Shown here piece after piece: positions 33,566 through 45,370 of a stretch of DNA of 64,000 nucleotides. Source of the stretch: Pycnopodia helianthoides. Taxonomy: Eukaryota; Echinodermata; Asteroidea; Forcipulatida; Asteriidae. A model generated the notes under the pieces. It was not told where the DNA came from. It saw only the letters and a program-made list of their open reading frames with translations, and did not search any database. Position numbers and translations under genes: made by a program. The stretch lies in NCBI GenBank assembly GCA_032158295.1, contig CM063249.1, forward strand, positions 21,330,270 to 21,394,269, read 5' to 3'. Positions within the stretch are counted from its first letter, which is position 1; every line of letters begins with the position of its first letter.

Positions 33566-34798
33566 ATGGATCCGACAGACACATCGACAATGGAGTTCGA
33601 CGGGCCGAATGTCACCGACTACGGTTTGGCAACGGACTTCATAGATTCCAACAAAAAGTGTATCCCCGTTGGAAGCACCTTTGATTTCACTGGAAATGAA
33701 ACACATGCCGATAACTACGTTGTGAGTCAGTCTTTGAAGGCTCTCATGTTGCCCATTTTGTACATCATTCTCGTGGTAGGAGTGCTTGGGAATTTGTCTT
33801 TCTTTTACGTGCTGGTCCGTGTGCCGTACATGCGTAACACGACTAATTTGATTTTGGCGAACTTGGCAGTGGCCGACATTGTTTTCATCATTATCTCTGT
33901 GACGATCTATTCGTTTTACTTTTCACAACCGGTTAGGAGTCACTACGGCACGGCAGAGACCCTGGGATGTATCGGCGCTTTTGTCGGGCAATACATCACG
34001 TACTACGCCTCATTGGCCCTTGTCACCCTGGTTTCAGCTGAGCGGTACTTTTCAATATGTCGCCCGCTCAGGCACCGGTCAGTGAACACGAGGGGCCGGG
34101 CGGTGAAGCTCGTTATCTGCAGCTGGCTCCTGTCCTTCATCCTGAGTGCTGTGGTAATGCTTCGTTACGTTAAACTTGAACTCCACTGCGTCAAGTGGCC
34201 AAAGGCCGACAAATACGCCGACTTACCGGAAACTCTTGGCTATTGCGTCCCCACAGCGTCTTATGGGTTATACATCGCTAACTTGACTGAGTCCATCCCA
34301 TTCATCAGTGCGTTCATTGCAAACAGTTTCATGTATGTTGGGATCATCCGGCGCCTCGGCAACCGCCCAGCTTTGAGTATCAAAATCAAGGGCGACAAGC
34401 CAGCCTCTACACCGGTATGTGCGCAACAGGTCCGCAACCAGGTGTCCAAGATGTTGATCACCACTGGGATTGTTTTCTTCCTGTGCAACACGCCGTTCGT
34501 CGGTATCTCCCTCGCCTTCATCGTCAGACATCTCGGGGGTGTCTCGTTGATGGTAATCTACGAGTCCCTGGCCGGGATGGTGGTCATCAGTCACGGCATG
34601 CTCTTCGTCAACTCGGCCATCAATCCCTTTATCTACAATGCGACGAGTGCCCATTACCGGCAGGCGTTCCGTGATGCCTTCTGCTGTGCCGATACCAGCG
34701 GTAGGCCGAGGCTAAATAGCTGTACGCTCGCAGTCATTAACGGCAGCATAAAGATGTCGGATAAAATTAAGAACACCGAATTTGACAGTTTGAAATAG
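33566..34798 (+). CDS. GPCR-2, intronless rhodopsin-like orphan receptor (paralogue of GPCR-1)
   Basis: Predicted 410-residue seven-pass receptor with the same architecture as GPCR-1: G75-N76, D104, C135 and ECL2 C208/C227, ERY 159-161, C-N-T-P 307-310 in TM6, NPFIY 353-357 and C373-C374. Differences from GPCR-1 are densest in the extracellular tail (about 10 of 53) and sparse in the transmembrane core (about 16 of 350). ICL3 has two extra residues (IK). An in-frame ATG at 33404 would add 54 residues, but GPCR-1 has ACG there and its upstream frame does not match. I therefore chose 33566, where ATGGATCC with A at -3 and G at +4 is shared. The C-terminus ends FDSLK, while GPCR-1 ends differently because of a 16-bp insertion. 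Confidence 0.95.
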   Translation: MDPTDTSTMEFDGPNVTDYGLATDFIDSNKKCIPVGSTFDFTGNETHADNYVVSQSLKALMLPILYIILVVGVLGNLSFFYVLVRVPYMRNTTNLILANLAVADIVFIIISVTIYSFYFSQPVRSHYGTAETLGCIGAFVGQYITYYASLALVTLVSAERYFSICRPLRHRSVNTRGRAVKLVICSWLLSFILSAVVMLRYVKLELHCVKWPKADKYADLPETLGYCVPTASYGLYIANLTESIPFISAFIANSFMYVGIIRRLGNRPALSIKIKGDKPASTPVCAQQVRNQVSKMLITTGIVFFLCNTPFVGISLAFIVRHLGGVSLMVIYESLAGMVVISHGMLFVNSAINPFIYNATSAHYRQAFRDAFCCADTSGRPRLNSCTLAVINGSIKMSDKIKNTEFDSLK

Positions 34799-34834
34799 AA
34801 ACAATGTCCTGGATGGTCCAAGGGACTGATATAG

Positions 34835-34990
34835 AAAAGCAAACTCACTTGATTCATTCAAGAAATGTGCTGAAGACTCTCTTGTTTTATTCTTTGGTTC
34901 TGAATTTTGATCAGTGTTGGACATATCCAAGCGCTTTGCAACCTATGGAAAAGGTGCTTTATAAATGATAGCTTATTACTATATTATTTA
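34835..34990 (+). mobile_element. LINE 3' tail, truncated
   Basis: Matches the last part of the LINE end at 25128-25420 (AAGCAAACTCACTTGATTCA ... CCAAGCGCTTTGCAACC), joined directly to GPCR-2 3' sequence. The upstream 240 bp present in copy 1 are missing. Confidence 0.7.
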
Positions 34991-34999
34991 TATTTCTTA

Positions 35000-35240
35000 T
35001 TAACAAATTTGCACAAAGCTTTACAAGATACATGTACAAAGATCGTCATGGTAGAAACTTGCCTTGAAATAGTTTTCATTGAAAAAAAAAATTGATCTCG
35101 CGAGACCAAAACACGGTGTTTTAAAAAACCTAGTTTTTTTCCCCACTATTTATCGTGACTCTGATGACCGATTGAGCCACACTTTTCACAGGTTGTTATT
35201 ATTTTATTTTGGGTCATATAAAAGTGCGGGCTGTGATTGT
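35000..35240 (+). mobile_element. Degraded MITE fragment (copy 2)
   Basis: Counterpart of 25425-25690, sharing TTGATCTCGCGAGACCAAAA and GATGACCGATTGAGCC. Confidence 0.5.
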
Positions 35241-35488
35241 GATGTCATGTTAAGAATGTCGTACACTGGTTTCCAAGAACTCCCGTATTGTATGAATACC
35301 CCGATTGGGGTATACAGCTGCCGAGGATGTGTCTAGTGTGTTAGAAGAGACATTCAACGAATGATATATAATTTGTTTTGCTGGAATGGAAATAAATTGA
35401 GTCAATTCACACGTGTGCTTTTGGTCGGCTTTACAACAAATTCCCAACAGACACTCTCTCTAAAACCCAAACACTGCGATGCTCAAGC

Positions 35489-35860
35489 TTAAAGGTACAC
35501 GTACTGTTGCTTTGGATCGGTCGAGTTGGTCTATAAAATTGTTTGTGATAAAATGCATATGGTTAGAAAGATGTTTTAAAAGTAGAATACAAAGATCCAC
35601 ACAAATATGCCTCGAAATTGCGTGGTTTTCCTTTTACGTCGTGAACTAACACAGTCGGCCATTTTATGGAGTCAAATTTTTGACTCCACAAAATGGCCGA
35701 CCGTGTTAGTTCGCAAAGTGCAAGGAAAAACACGCAATTTTTTTGGCATAATTGTGTGGATCATTGTATTCTACTTTTGACATCTTTCTAACCATATGCA
35801 TTTTATAACAAACAATATTATAGACCAACTCGACCGATCCAAGGCAACGTGTACCTTTAA
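35489..35860. mobile_element. Perfectly bounded foldback MITE, TTAA target site
   Basis: TTAA at 35489-35492 and 35857-35860 bracket a 364-bp palindromic element starting AGGTACACGT and ending ACGTGTACCT. The two halves are long inverted repeats (CGGCCATTTTATGGAGTCAA pairs with TTGACTCCACAAAATGGCCG around the centre at 35675). A strongly diverged relative without clean ends lies at 43870-44100. No coding capacity, so it must move with a transposase made elsewhere. Confidence 0.92.
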
Positions 35861-36052
35861 GATCAATGAACAGTATTGACTTAGGTTCTTTTAGCCATCC
35901 GTTTTCCGCGCTAGATTTTTTAAAGTGAATTTGTTAACCTTATTATAGCCACTGGATTGCCTAGCCGCCAAAAGTTATACACTTTGTAAGAGGTTTATTA
36001 ATCAGTACGAATATTTGACGCCATGTTCTTCTTCTTATCGTGTCCACACACA

Positions 36053-36310
36053 CTAGGTATTGTCTCTCAGCCAGAACTGGACACAGTTCCTAGCAATATC
36101 GTTGGACTCTGCAAGGTCCTCAGTTTTGCATTCTTGCTCCAGTAGGGGGCATCTCAGGAGGTGCTCCATAGTTTGTGGCTCTGTCTTACATATGCAGGAC
36201 ACGTCTTCAGAGTCTAAGTACCCCATTTCATTACGCCATGTTAAAGCCTTCAAAATGTTGCGTTTATTAACCTTGTTAAAATTAATCTCCATAAAAAATT
36301 ACCGGTAGCC
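36053..36310 (-). mobile_element. LINE reverse transcriptase C-terminal fragment
   Basis: The - strand frame at 36053-36292 gives RNILKALTWRNEMGYLDS, then C-x-C and TEPQTMEHLLRCPLLEQEC, then an FW-containing end before the stop. The CxC ... HxxxC pattern after the palm and thumb is typical of the end of many LINE proteins. It belongs to a family different from the one at 10829-11382. Only the 3' end is present and it lies in copy-2-specific DNA. Confidence 0.75.
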
Positions 36311-36470
36311 CTTAACGAGAGGCACTTGTTGTTCCCTTGGGACTTTTCACTTCCGAACTTAAAGTATGGCACTAATAACGGAAAGAGCGAACATTGTGCG
36401 TAAATACTATGCCTTGTGTATCTTTTTGAAGATTAAATTTTTGAAATGTATCGGGAAGACGATGTATTAC

Positions 36471-37432
36471 TTAAAGGAACATTACAGAATTGGTAAGAAA
36501 AAAAATTGTTTTTTTCACCACAGTAAATACGCACCCAGAGCTACGTCGCAGTCTGTACTTTATTAACATTCTTTATACCATGCCTGGTGTGTGGCAGAAG
36601 GACTCTCCCCAAATGTTCCTTTTCTATCCGCTCTCAAGGACATTTCTTTGTTCTGTACACTTAGGGAAAATCCTACATTGTGTGGACCTCTTTTGTTCAC
36701 ACAAACAAACAAACAAACAAACCAAACAAAAAAGTGAACTCAAAATAATTCTTAAGATTCCCGGAACATATTGAATACAGAATGAAAGGGGGATTCCCCA
36801 TGCCACGTCGAATACCAAACAACAAGTCGATCATACGAGTACAGTAACACCAATGATCTTGGCCATTTTCAAGGGGCTTTGTTACCAGAGCAAAAACACC
36901 CAGACTTACGCCACAGTGACTTGAGACATCTATTGGTATCGTGTCGTACACGAAAAGGACATTCTTCAAATTAATGTTCCCATTCGCAGAAGAAGCTGCT
37001 CTTGAGAGCCCATTTCTTCTCTCGTGACCCCTTAAAGGAACATTACAGAATTGGAAAGAATATTGGTAAGAATAAAATATACTTTTTGATCACAGATTTA
37101 CATAAAACTTACATGGTCTAATGATGATGATATAGTAAAAAAAAACATCCCTTGAAATATTTCTGTCTAAAATGCCATATTTGATGAGAAATGAATAAAC
37201 TAATTTTCCGATTGGAGTTTATCGCTCAGTGAGCGTTTTATTTATTTGTTGAATCTATGATTTCATGCAAATGTGTAATCGGTTTTTCACTATTTTCTCG
37301 TGACCCAGATGGCCGATCGATCTCAAACTTCTACAGGTTTGTCAGTTTATGTATATGGTGGATTACATAAATCGCTTACACTACCGGCAACTGTTTTGTT
37401 AGCAGAAAACCAATTCTGTAATGTTCCTTTAA
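36471..37432. mobile_element. 958-bp TTAA-bounded composite insertion
   Basis: Copy 2 reads GATGTATTAC-TTAA (36471-36474), then about 958 bp, then TTAA (37429-37432)-GGATGTCG. Copy 1 has the uninterrupted site GATGTACTAC-TTAA-GGATGTCG at 27730-27733. The block holds a left MITE end (36471-36510), an inverted copy of the 18553-19080 repeat (about 36525-37031) and a complete TTAA MITE (37032-37432). Confidence 0.85.
37032..37432 (+). mobile_element. TTAA-flanked MITE, copy C
   Basis: Complete copy of the family described at 9052-9446, here in the opposite orientation: TTAAAGGAACATTACAG ... CTGTAATGTTCCTTTAA. TTAA at 37032-37035 and 37429-37432. Confidence 0.9.
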
Positions 37433-38436
37433 GGATGTCGTCATCCCGAAACAAATCATCTCGGGATGTCGTCATCTTACGTTTATGATGTCATCATCCT
37501 GCAGTAAGTTATCTCAGGATCTCATTTCATGTCGGATGGCACTTCCAGAGCTCCGTAGAGACTAGCTCCAGAATGTCATCTCCTTTTGCACAAGTGCCGT
37601 TTCAAGAAGGGTAACCCGTTCCACTTGTGTGTGAATTTCTATTTCATTCACTTTCATTACAAATCCGGAAAATCAAGAGATCTTTTCAACTATTGCACTG
37701 CTCATGCGTGAGTTCTATTAATGTAATCTAAGGTATAATCACAGTCGAAAGTGAAGATAGCGATATGACAAAGGAATGACCTCAACTGGCATCCACTGTC
37801 GGCAATGACTGAGGGTCTGTAGGAAACATATCGCATCTTTTATAAAGTATAGTTATGATTTATTATGGTTTCATTTCCCCCTTTCTTTTGTGTGTATCAA
37901 ATTGTAAAGCTAACCGTAATTGGAAAAAACACGTGAACAATACATCTGGGAAAATATTAAGGTTAATACCGTCTTGTACTGAAGCTTAACAATTAAATCT
38001 TTATTAAATGTACAGAACAATGTCTGCAGATTTGTTATCCCATTCTATTTTTGGGTAAAACTCAAGTATATTTTTTTGTAAACAAAGTGCATAATTTATC
38101 TGTAATCAAATGTAATTAACACTGTACAGAGTAAATATATTGTAATTTAAACGTAAATATTTTTGAACGTTGTAAATGCACGTAAAGATAATAAAATGGT
38201 TGTGAATGTTAATGAAAAATGCTGATTAAAACAAGGTACAAATTTAAAAAATGAGGATTTGTTTTTGTTGGTATTTTTCAAAACTACAGCGTGAATAAAA
38301 TAGGGTCTCTCACCTAAGAAAGACATGGGTAAAAGACTGCAGTCTACAATTGGCTGACGATAATGTCTTAACAGAGACAACGATCGGTATTAACCTCGGT
38401 ATACATGTAGTTAGAATGGAGAGTCCAAACGGTTAA

Positions 38437-39125
38437 ACCCTGCGAGCAGCACCCCCCGTGAATGTCCTCATGCAGCAAAGGGGAGCTCACAGAAGGCAGT
38501 TTCTTAATACGCGTATATAACATTGTTTGGATGACACAATCCCTTTTCTAAGGGTCTATATAGATGAATGGAGGTCCCCCTGGACACACCTAGAAAGGAT
38601 TGAAGCATTCAGGCAATTTATAGGTTGGTTCACATGATTTTTTTAACAGTAACTGCCACTTCTTATAAGTACAGTAGGGCCTACACGATTTCTTGTTGTA
38701 CAGTAACTGCCATACAATATGAGCAGTACATCAAACAGTCGTCTGAAACATGGACATAAAACAGTGGTAAGACAGCACCTGTGGGAACCGCTGTTTATTT
38801 ACAACCTGTCACTGGACTAGGATGACTCATAGCATTGAGCTTTGCTAGCTTAGCTGCAAAAAACTCAAGGAGATTAGATCTGCACACACTACAATGGGCT
38901 TATACTTTCTACACAAATGAATAAGGTTCGGCTGGAGTCCAGGCTATTCCACAATTTGCCTGACCTGTACATAGCGCGCAATGTTAAAAGTGACTTTAGA
39001 ATGTCAAACTGAGGGTTTCATTGAGGGTTCCATGTAGTTTCAGCGGAATTGGCCCAAACATTTTTCAGTAATTAAAAAAAGGAAAAAAAGTGCCTTCCGG
39101 AGTCTCCCCGTTGTAGCTGGCAAGG
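38437..39125. other. Copy-2-specific insertion, no gene
   Basis: Interrupts sequence continuous in copy 1. The phrase ACAGTAACTGCCA occurs twice (about 38647 and 38700). No protein or known element is recognised. Confidence 0.5.
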
Positions 39126-39566
39126 TTAAGAAGATTTCGGTCTTCGCAATTAGGCCCTATTGGACATTGTACACCGTAACTACAACTCACGGATCAGAGC
39201 TCTCTGTCATAATACTATAACGTCGAAAATACTATTTTACTCGCGCGTTTAGCCGTAAAATGAGGTGCATTCTGGTCTTGATAATGACGAGTATGTCATC
39301 ATTTAGTACCAGCATCACCTCATATTACGGCTATGGCGCGTAAAATGTCCACGGGTACATTTGGTGCGCCCTCTATTGAAACCGGGTATTTGACGTTTTT
39401 GTTTCTCTGTAAAAGTTGCCTAATTTTGAGCTTTTCTATGTAGCATCACTACAAACAGGTTTCGTTTTGATTTATTTGAAAAAAAATATTGTATGACAAC
39501 TTTTTTTATTTCATGTGCCCTAATAGCACTTATGTGTTTATTGCCATGAATTGTTTACTGTATGAT

Positions 39567-40286
39567 CCACATCATAAGTGGAAAATCAAGCAAGATCCGG
39601 AAATATCTTTCTCAACGGCAACCAAGCAATGCTCGATCACCTCTCGTTTGGACATTTGCAACTCATTTCAATACTGCATAGGCCCTACATCAAGGACAAC
39701 TGAACCATATTAAATAAAACACCGCTACATGCCTTATAACTCACGATGCTCCTATCAGTTACACTGCAAAAACTGGGGTTTTAAAATTGACAGTAGATAC
39801 ACCTTTGTGAATTTTACATATAAATGAACAGAGATTTCGCCATTACGGTTACTCTTGCAAAAGAAATGAAAGTACCAAATTTGTGACCAAAATCGGATTA
39901 TCAAATCGGTGAACTAAGATGAAATTGGGCTTTGTAAGTCGTTCAGAAATTAACCATCATAATTCTGAAAGCTTTACTCGCCCGGAAATTAATATTCATC
40001 AATCAAATTTGAAGCAATGACCACTTCCGATCGGGGGTCACTTTGTATGGGGGAAAAATGCTAAGGGAACGCAGCAAAATCAATATACCTATAATGTTGT
40101 GCGTGCCTATAATGCTGTCTTGATCGTGTTTGTACATACAGCCGAGGGGTTTTGGGTGTTATCAAAACATTGGAATAGATTTTTATATGAGATCTATTTT
40201 CAAGTGCCGTTTTTGTTCTCTACGTACAATATAAATGGACGATATGCATCAAGTGACATGACCAGGCTCGATTTACATGAAGCTAT
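39567..40286. other. Intergenic, nothing recognised
   Basis: No supported feature. Confidence 0.4.
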
Positions 40287-40674
40287 TTAAAGGAACATTA
40301 CAAAACTTGTTTTGCTAACAAAACATTTGCTGGCAGTGTAAGCACTTTACGTAATCCACCATACACATAAACTAACAAACCTAAGTTTGAGATCGATCGG
40401 CCATCTGGGTCACGAGAAAATAGTGAAAATCTGATTACACATTTGCATGAAATCATATAGATTCAACGAATGAATAAAACGCTCACTGAGCGATAAATTC
40501 CAATCTGAAAATTAGTTTATTAATTTCTCATCAAATATAGCATTTCAGACAAAAATATTTCAAGGGATGTTTTCTACTATCATCATCATTAGACCGTGTA
40601 AGTTTTATGTATTCTGTGATCCAAAAGTATATTTTACAAGTTTTTTTCTTACCAATTCTGTAATGTTCCTTTAA
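40287..40674 (-). mobile_element. TTAA-flanked MITE, copy D
   Basis: Complete, TTAA at 40287-40290 and 40671-40674; left end slightly diverged (AACATTACAAAACTTG). Confidence 0.9.
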
Positions 40675-43600
40675 CATTGTTACAAACTCCTAACTAACAA
40701 CCAATGTGACGACATTTTACAGGTTGATCGCGTGGTATAAAGGTGTATTGAAAAACAGAGGACGAAAATGAATGTACACAAGCTTCAAACACCAACGATA
40801 GTACAAAATAGGGCTTTCCTGTTCACCTGTTCACTGTCACTGAAAAAAACGTGACAATGAGCGATGGCTCACGGAGCTGCCAAAGCTGAAACTCGTTGTT
40901 TCGCAAAGACCCTAACAGCTACACCGAGAACGCCCTCATTGTTCAGACTCGAAGAGATTGGATGAACTGGTGTATCAGGCCGCGTCTGAAACAAGCGGCT
41001 TCGGATGGGACATTTCAGCAACTCGGCCATAGCCACTGGCCTAGCCGTCAACTCTGACATCTATTTCCTTCAATATGCATTGATTTAAGCCATAGCCATT
41101 CCAAAGTCGGTGTTTCGAACAAAGCCTTAGTTCACATTCATTAAAATTGATCATTGATGTTCTAATTGGTTTGTTATGAGTGGGCTAGACGAGGACATTG
41201 CTAATGCAAACACTGAAAAAAACATTCCATCTCGCCAACAGCCGGTTTAAGCTGGGGAAGGCGGCAGTAATACGCTTGAGTACACTGGTACTACTAGATA
41301 TAGTAGAGGTGTGTTTGGAGCAGTGGGTGCTGGGTGTTTAGAAGGGTGGGTTTAGATAGAGTAGAGCTGTGTTCGGAGTTGTGGGTGTTGGGTGTTTAGG
41401 AGAGTGTGGATGGAGGCTTCAGGTAGAGTTAGAAGTCTATAAGTGGCCAGTGTTTGAAGGGTTGATGGGTACAGTATTTGGGTTGGGAAAACTGTGGATT
41501 TTGGTTAGCTGATTGGGCGGTGTTACCGCTATTGCAAATTTTGTTGTGAATAATGAAATGCAGATTAAAAATAAAAACAACTGCGTGTGAACATCATACT
41601 AAACAGCAACGAGTGACTTGAAATTTCGTAAATCTGTGTTAAAGCAAGGAACCGTGCATACACTGCAATCTCATATTAAAAGCTGATAATCACGCTAAAA
41701 GTGTCAGCGAGATCACTTAGTATCTCGAGACAGTCACCGACTCCTACAAGGCATGAACAAACCTCAGGAGAGGGCGCTATGCACTTTTCACGATATATAG
41801 ATTGCAATCTAGGAACTTTACACTTGTAACCGAAACCAATACATTTTTTATCGAGACGAATTAATTTTACAGGATGCTTAGTACCATTACCATTCTTATG
41901 TCAAGTATAGGCTTTAAAAATGTACAATTTGGGGGTCGTTATTAAAGTACGATCCTCTATTCAAAAGGTTTATTATGAAGCATATCGAGGGAAAGGAATT
42001 ACCGGCCTTGCAGAACGTTTAATTGCTCTCTAAATGTTTTCACAAAATACCCACAAGGGAATTTTGACGCAGCTATAAGCGCTGACGTTCTTTTGCTGTG
42101 GAAAATTAATTTCCATTTTCTACTGTCCATAAAACGCCATCCAAGCAAACCGTCCTCAAATTGATTCTAGTTGCGCTCTACTCAAGCGCAACTACAAAGG
42201 CTTTAAAAGGGATTTTGTGTATGGTTTAATATTTTGTGTATGGTATCTTCATAAGATGTCGCAGTTCGTATTACCCACTTATCTAGCCAGTTTAACATCG
42301 GCTTCTAGCTACATACTGACTGTCTACTACGAATACTTTGTCTGATGATGAAGCGATTTTTTGAAAAAGTCGTTCACAAACAAAGGGTTCAATTTGCTTT
42401 ACAGCTGGGACAACATCCCTTTGCAAAATCAGATCAACCTCGTTTAATGTGTAAAAGTGCTTGCTATTCTACCTGCAGTACATGTTCATCATTCTCGGTG
42501 ACCTGACGGCTAACACAAGAAAAACGAAACCAAAATCTTTAGACGAAGACATTCCACACAAAAAAACAGCAGCTTTACATCGTATTACTTGTAATTATTG
42601 AAATTAAAGGGACATACCGGCTTACTGTTTATCTCGTTAAGTGATGTGGAATCACAGACAAATATTTTCATCAAAATATCACGTAATTAACGAAAATTGT
42701 GAGGAAAAAACTCAAACGCGTTCAAAGGCCAGCGTATACGCTTTTCCAGCCGTTGCAACTGTCAAGTTTACGTGGCATTGTTGTAAGTAGACTGGTGCTC
42801 TGTTTATGTATTAATTATAGCAATGGCGAGGCATGAGGATCCAGTCTTCATCTCCATCAAGCACAAATTCACGTGTAATTAAAAAAACCGACATAAACAC
42901 ACGTCAGTCTAGTCTAGTTCCTTGCTCTATGGTCCAATCCCCACCAACTTGTATTCTGTGGACACTGTGCAGCTATTATCGTCCGCGTGTGTACCGCAGG
43001 CAACACGTAATGTGACAATAGTTATAGGGGATAATAGCTAGGGGTACAGACTAAAACCCTCGTAAAGCAAAACGTATTTATTGGCTGGCTCCCTACCTCC
43101 CCACAAGCTCCGAGTTCATCATTATTTACAACTTGTATCCATAATCTGAACACAGAGTCTTTTTTGTCAAATACTCATAAATACTTTATAAAAAGAAATT
43201 TTTTAATTTTGTTCAGTTATTTACTTGTATACGGCTGGAAGTAAAACTAACTCCGACGATCACTTGATTTATCCGAACCACATTTTGGTTCGGGAAAATC
43301 CTGTGACCTTCGTTTTTGAAAAATTCAAAACAACGGCAAAATTTGATGGTTTCTTTTAGGAACTGTTCTTCTCCATTCCTGGAAGACCTTTGGAATCATG
43401 TTCTAGTCTATTTTGTAGCCTACATAGCCCAACGAGGCCAGTGTGTCCCTTTAAACGTAATGAAAAGGTAAGGATATTACTTCACACGCGATACTGCTGC
43501 GGTTCCCTGTGGGAAACCATTGATGCTCTGTCATCACACAAACACAGGGAGGACTAGATAGATATCAATCAGGGCACTACGTCCATGTCTAATTGCTCCT

Positions 43601-44159
43601 TGCCATTAGTCGTATTATCGAGCGCTGGTTGCAGGCTTGACCGGAACTGGATATCAATGACCAGCTTTACTGATGGATATACGATGCCACTGATTGCAAT
43701 GCAGTCATCGCCATCAAAAAGCTAAAAGACATGTGTATTTATTGTAGATGTTTTGTTTGCTATTTTACCTCGATTGGTTTAATTAATCTTGACCTAGGCC
43801 CTGAACCAAAACTGATGGGCGCATGAGATCAACAATATCTTTAATGCAATTGGGGAATTTGGGGGACGAAAAACTGTTCGGTTTTCCTTTTACTTAGTGA
43901 ACTAGCATGGTCCACCATTATGTAGAACCAAATTTGTAACTCTAAAAAATTACAGACCGTGTTAGTTCACAACCTCGAGAAATATTTGTGTGACTCATTT
44001 TATTCTTCTTACAAGACATATTTCTAACCATATCCATATATAACAAACGCTTTTATAGCCCAAAGCGCCCAAACAAAAGGCATGGGGAAGGTGTCTTTTT
44101 AAAAATTTTCAAACCAAATGAAACAGTACATCAAACAGGAAGCACATCAGAAAAATGGT
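40675..44159. other. Long gene-poor stretch
   Basis: No credible reading frame. 41320-41410 has two imperfect copies of a GTGGGTGTTGGGTGTTTAG-like unit about 65 bp apart. 43870-44100 is a strongly diverged relative of the foldback MITE at 35489-35860 (shared GACCGTGTTAGTTC and ATTTCTAACCATAT). Confidence 0.5.
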
Positions 44160-44256
44160 TGTAGGTTCGATTACGTAAAACAAATATCAGGATTTCTCAT
44201 GCTTGTAGGTTCGATTACGTAAAACAAATATCAGGATTTCTCATGCTTGTAGGTTC
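44160..44256. repeat. 44-bp direct repeat, 2.2 copies
   Basis: Two identical 44-bp units (44160-44203 and 44204-44247) starting TGTAGGTTCGATTACG, then a nine-base partial third. Identity points to a recent slippage or duplication. Confidence 0.92.
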
Positions 44257-45370
44257 CCTTTTTCAGATTCCTTACTCAGTACTTCCTTAACCCAGTTACT
44301 CAAAACAAAATTGGGGGGGGGGGTCTCCACCCAACAAACAAGCTTGCTTTTAGGAGACTACCACCACTTAATCATGACATTGTTTCTTAAGTACCGTATG
44401 TGAATTATTGTATGACCAAACCGACTACCCAGCTAACAGTTTGACGTTTTCTCAACGTTGTAATGAAGTCAGACTTTGGTGTAAGTAACGTTATTAATAT
44501 AACGTTGTAGCTACGGAACTTTGTCGACTCCCAGAGCGTGTTTGTTTGGTTGTTATATAGTTATCTAAGTAACGTTGTAGCAACGAATCTTTGTCGACTC
44601 CCCTGTACGTCTTTAGAACGTAATGATGCAACGAAACAACGACGTTGTTGGCACGTATACACAACGTTGCAATGTTGTAAATAATCAATTAAAAAGAATG
44701 TTACAACAATGTATCTTTTTTCAGTACCGTGAACGTTGTCACAACGTCAGCCCTATCTTATTTATTGATTGCTATATCGATTAATTATACAATAATTTCA
44801 TGAATAATTTTGTAAAGTGATATGTCAACATGATCAATGAATTACTTTTACAAACTTACCAAGGTAGGTCCCTACTACGCGTTGTCGTAACCGGACTTCA
44901 CTGTACCTGTATACTATACATCGTACAGCATGTACTATATATACCGACCAATTTCCTGACTTTTGCAATCACGGGGGTATATATTTTTGTAATTGTTTCC
45001 ATTTAATTAATATTTCTGAACTAAAATTACATGTTTAGTTACTGAATTATATTTATCCATATTTTAGAAGAAACCAGTACACCTAGTTCATAAATTTGGC
45101 AAATTTCGTGAAATTGTTTGTATGTATTGTACAACTTCTAAGCCCAATCTACAAATTTGCATATGTGATATTTACGTTGTCATGACGTTGTCAAATTAAT
45201 TTTTAATAGACATGCAGCATTCTGCACGCTGGTCAATGCGGCAGGTTGAGCGGAAACGTATGTCTTTCTTTTTTCTTCAAAACTGAAACAAAACATATTT
45301 AGTGGTACACTAAAGTACTTCAAAATTTGAAAGTGTCTTTGAAATTTAGGAACAAATTTGGTTTAAGAGG

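Larger units (their letters stand above)
33127..39566 (+). repeat. Segmental duplication, copy 2 (contains GPCR-2)
   Basis: Second copy of the unit at 23231-28872. The gene, the promoter and the 3' flank align. Copy-2-specific insertions: 35489-35860 (foldback MITE), about 35861-36364 (with a LINE end), 36475-37432 (TTAA-bounded block) and about 38437-39125. The last shared piece (TAGCACTTATGTGTTTATTG) is at 39526-39566. Confidence 0.88.
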
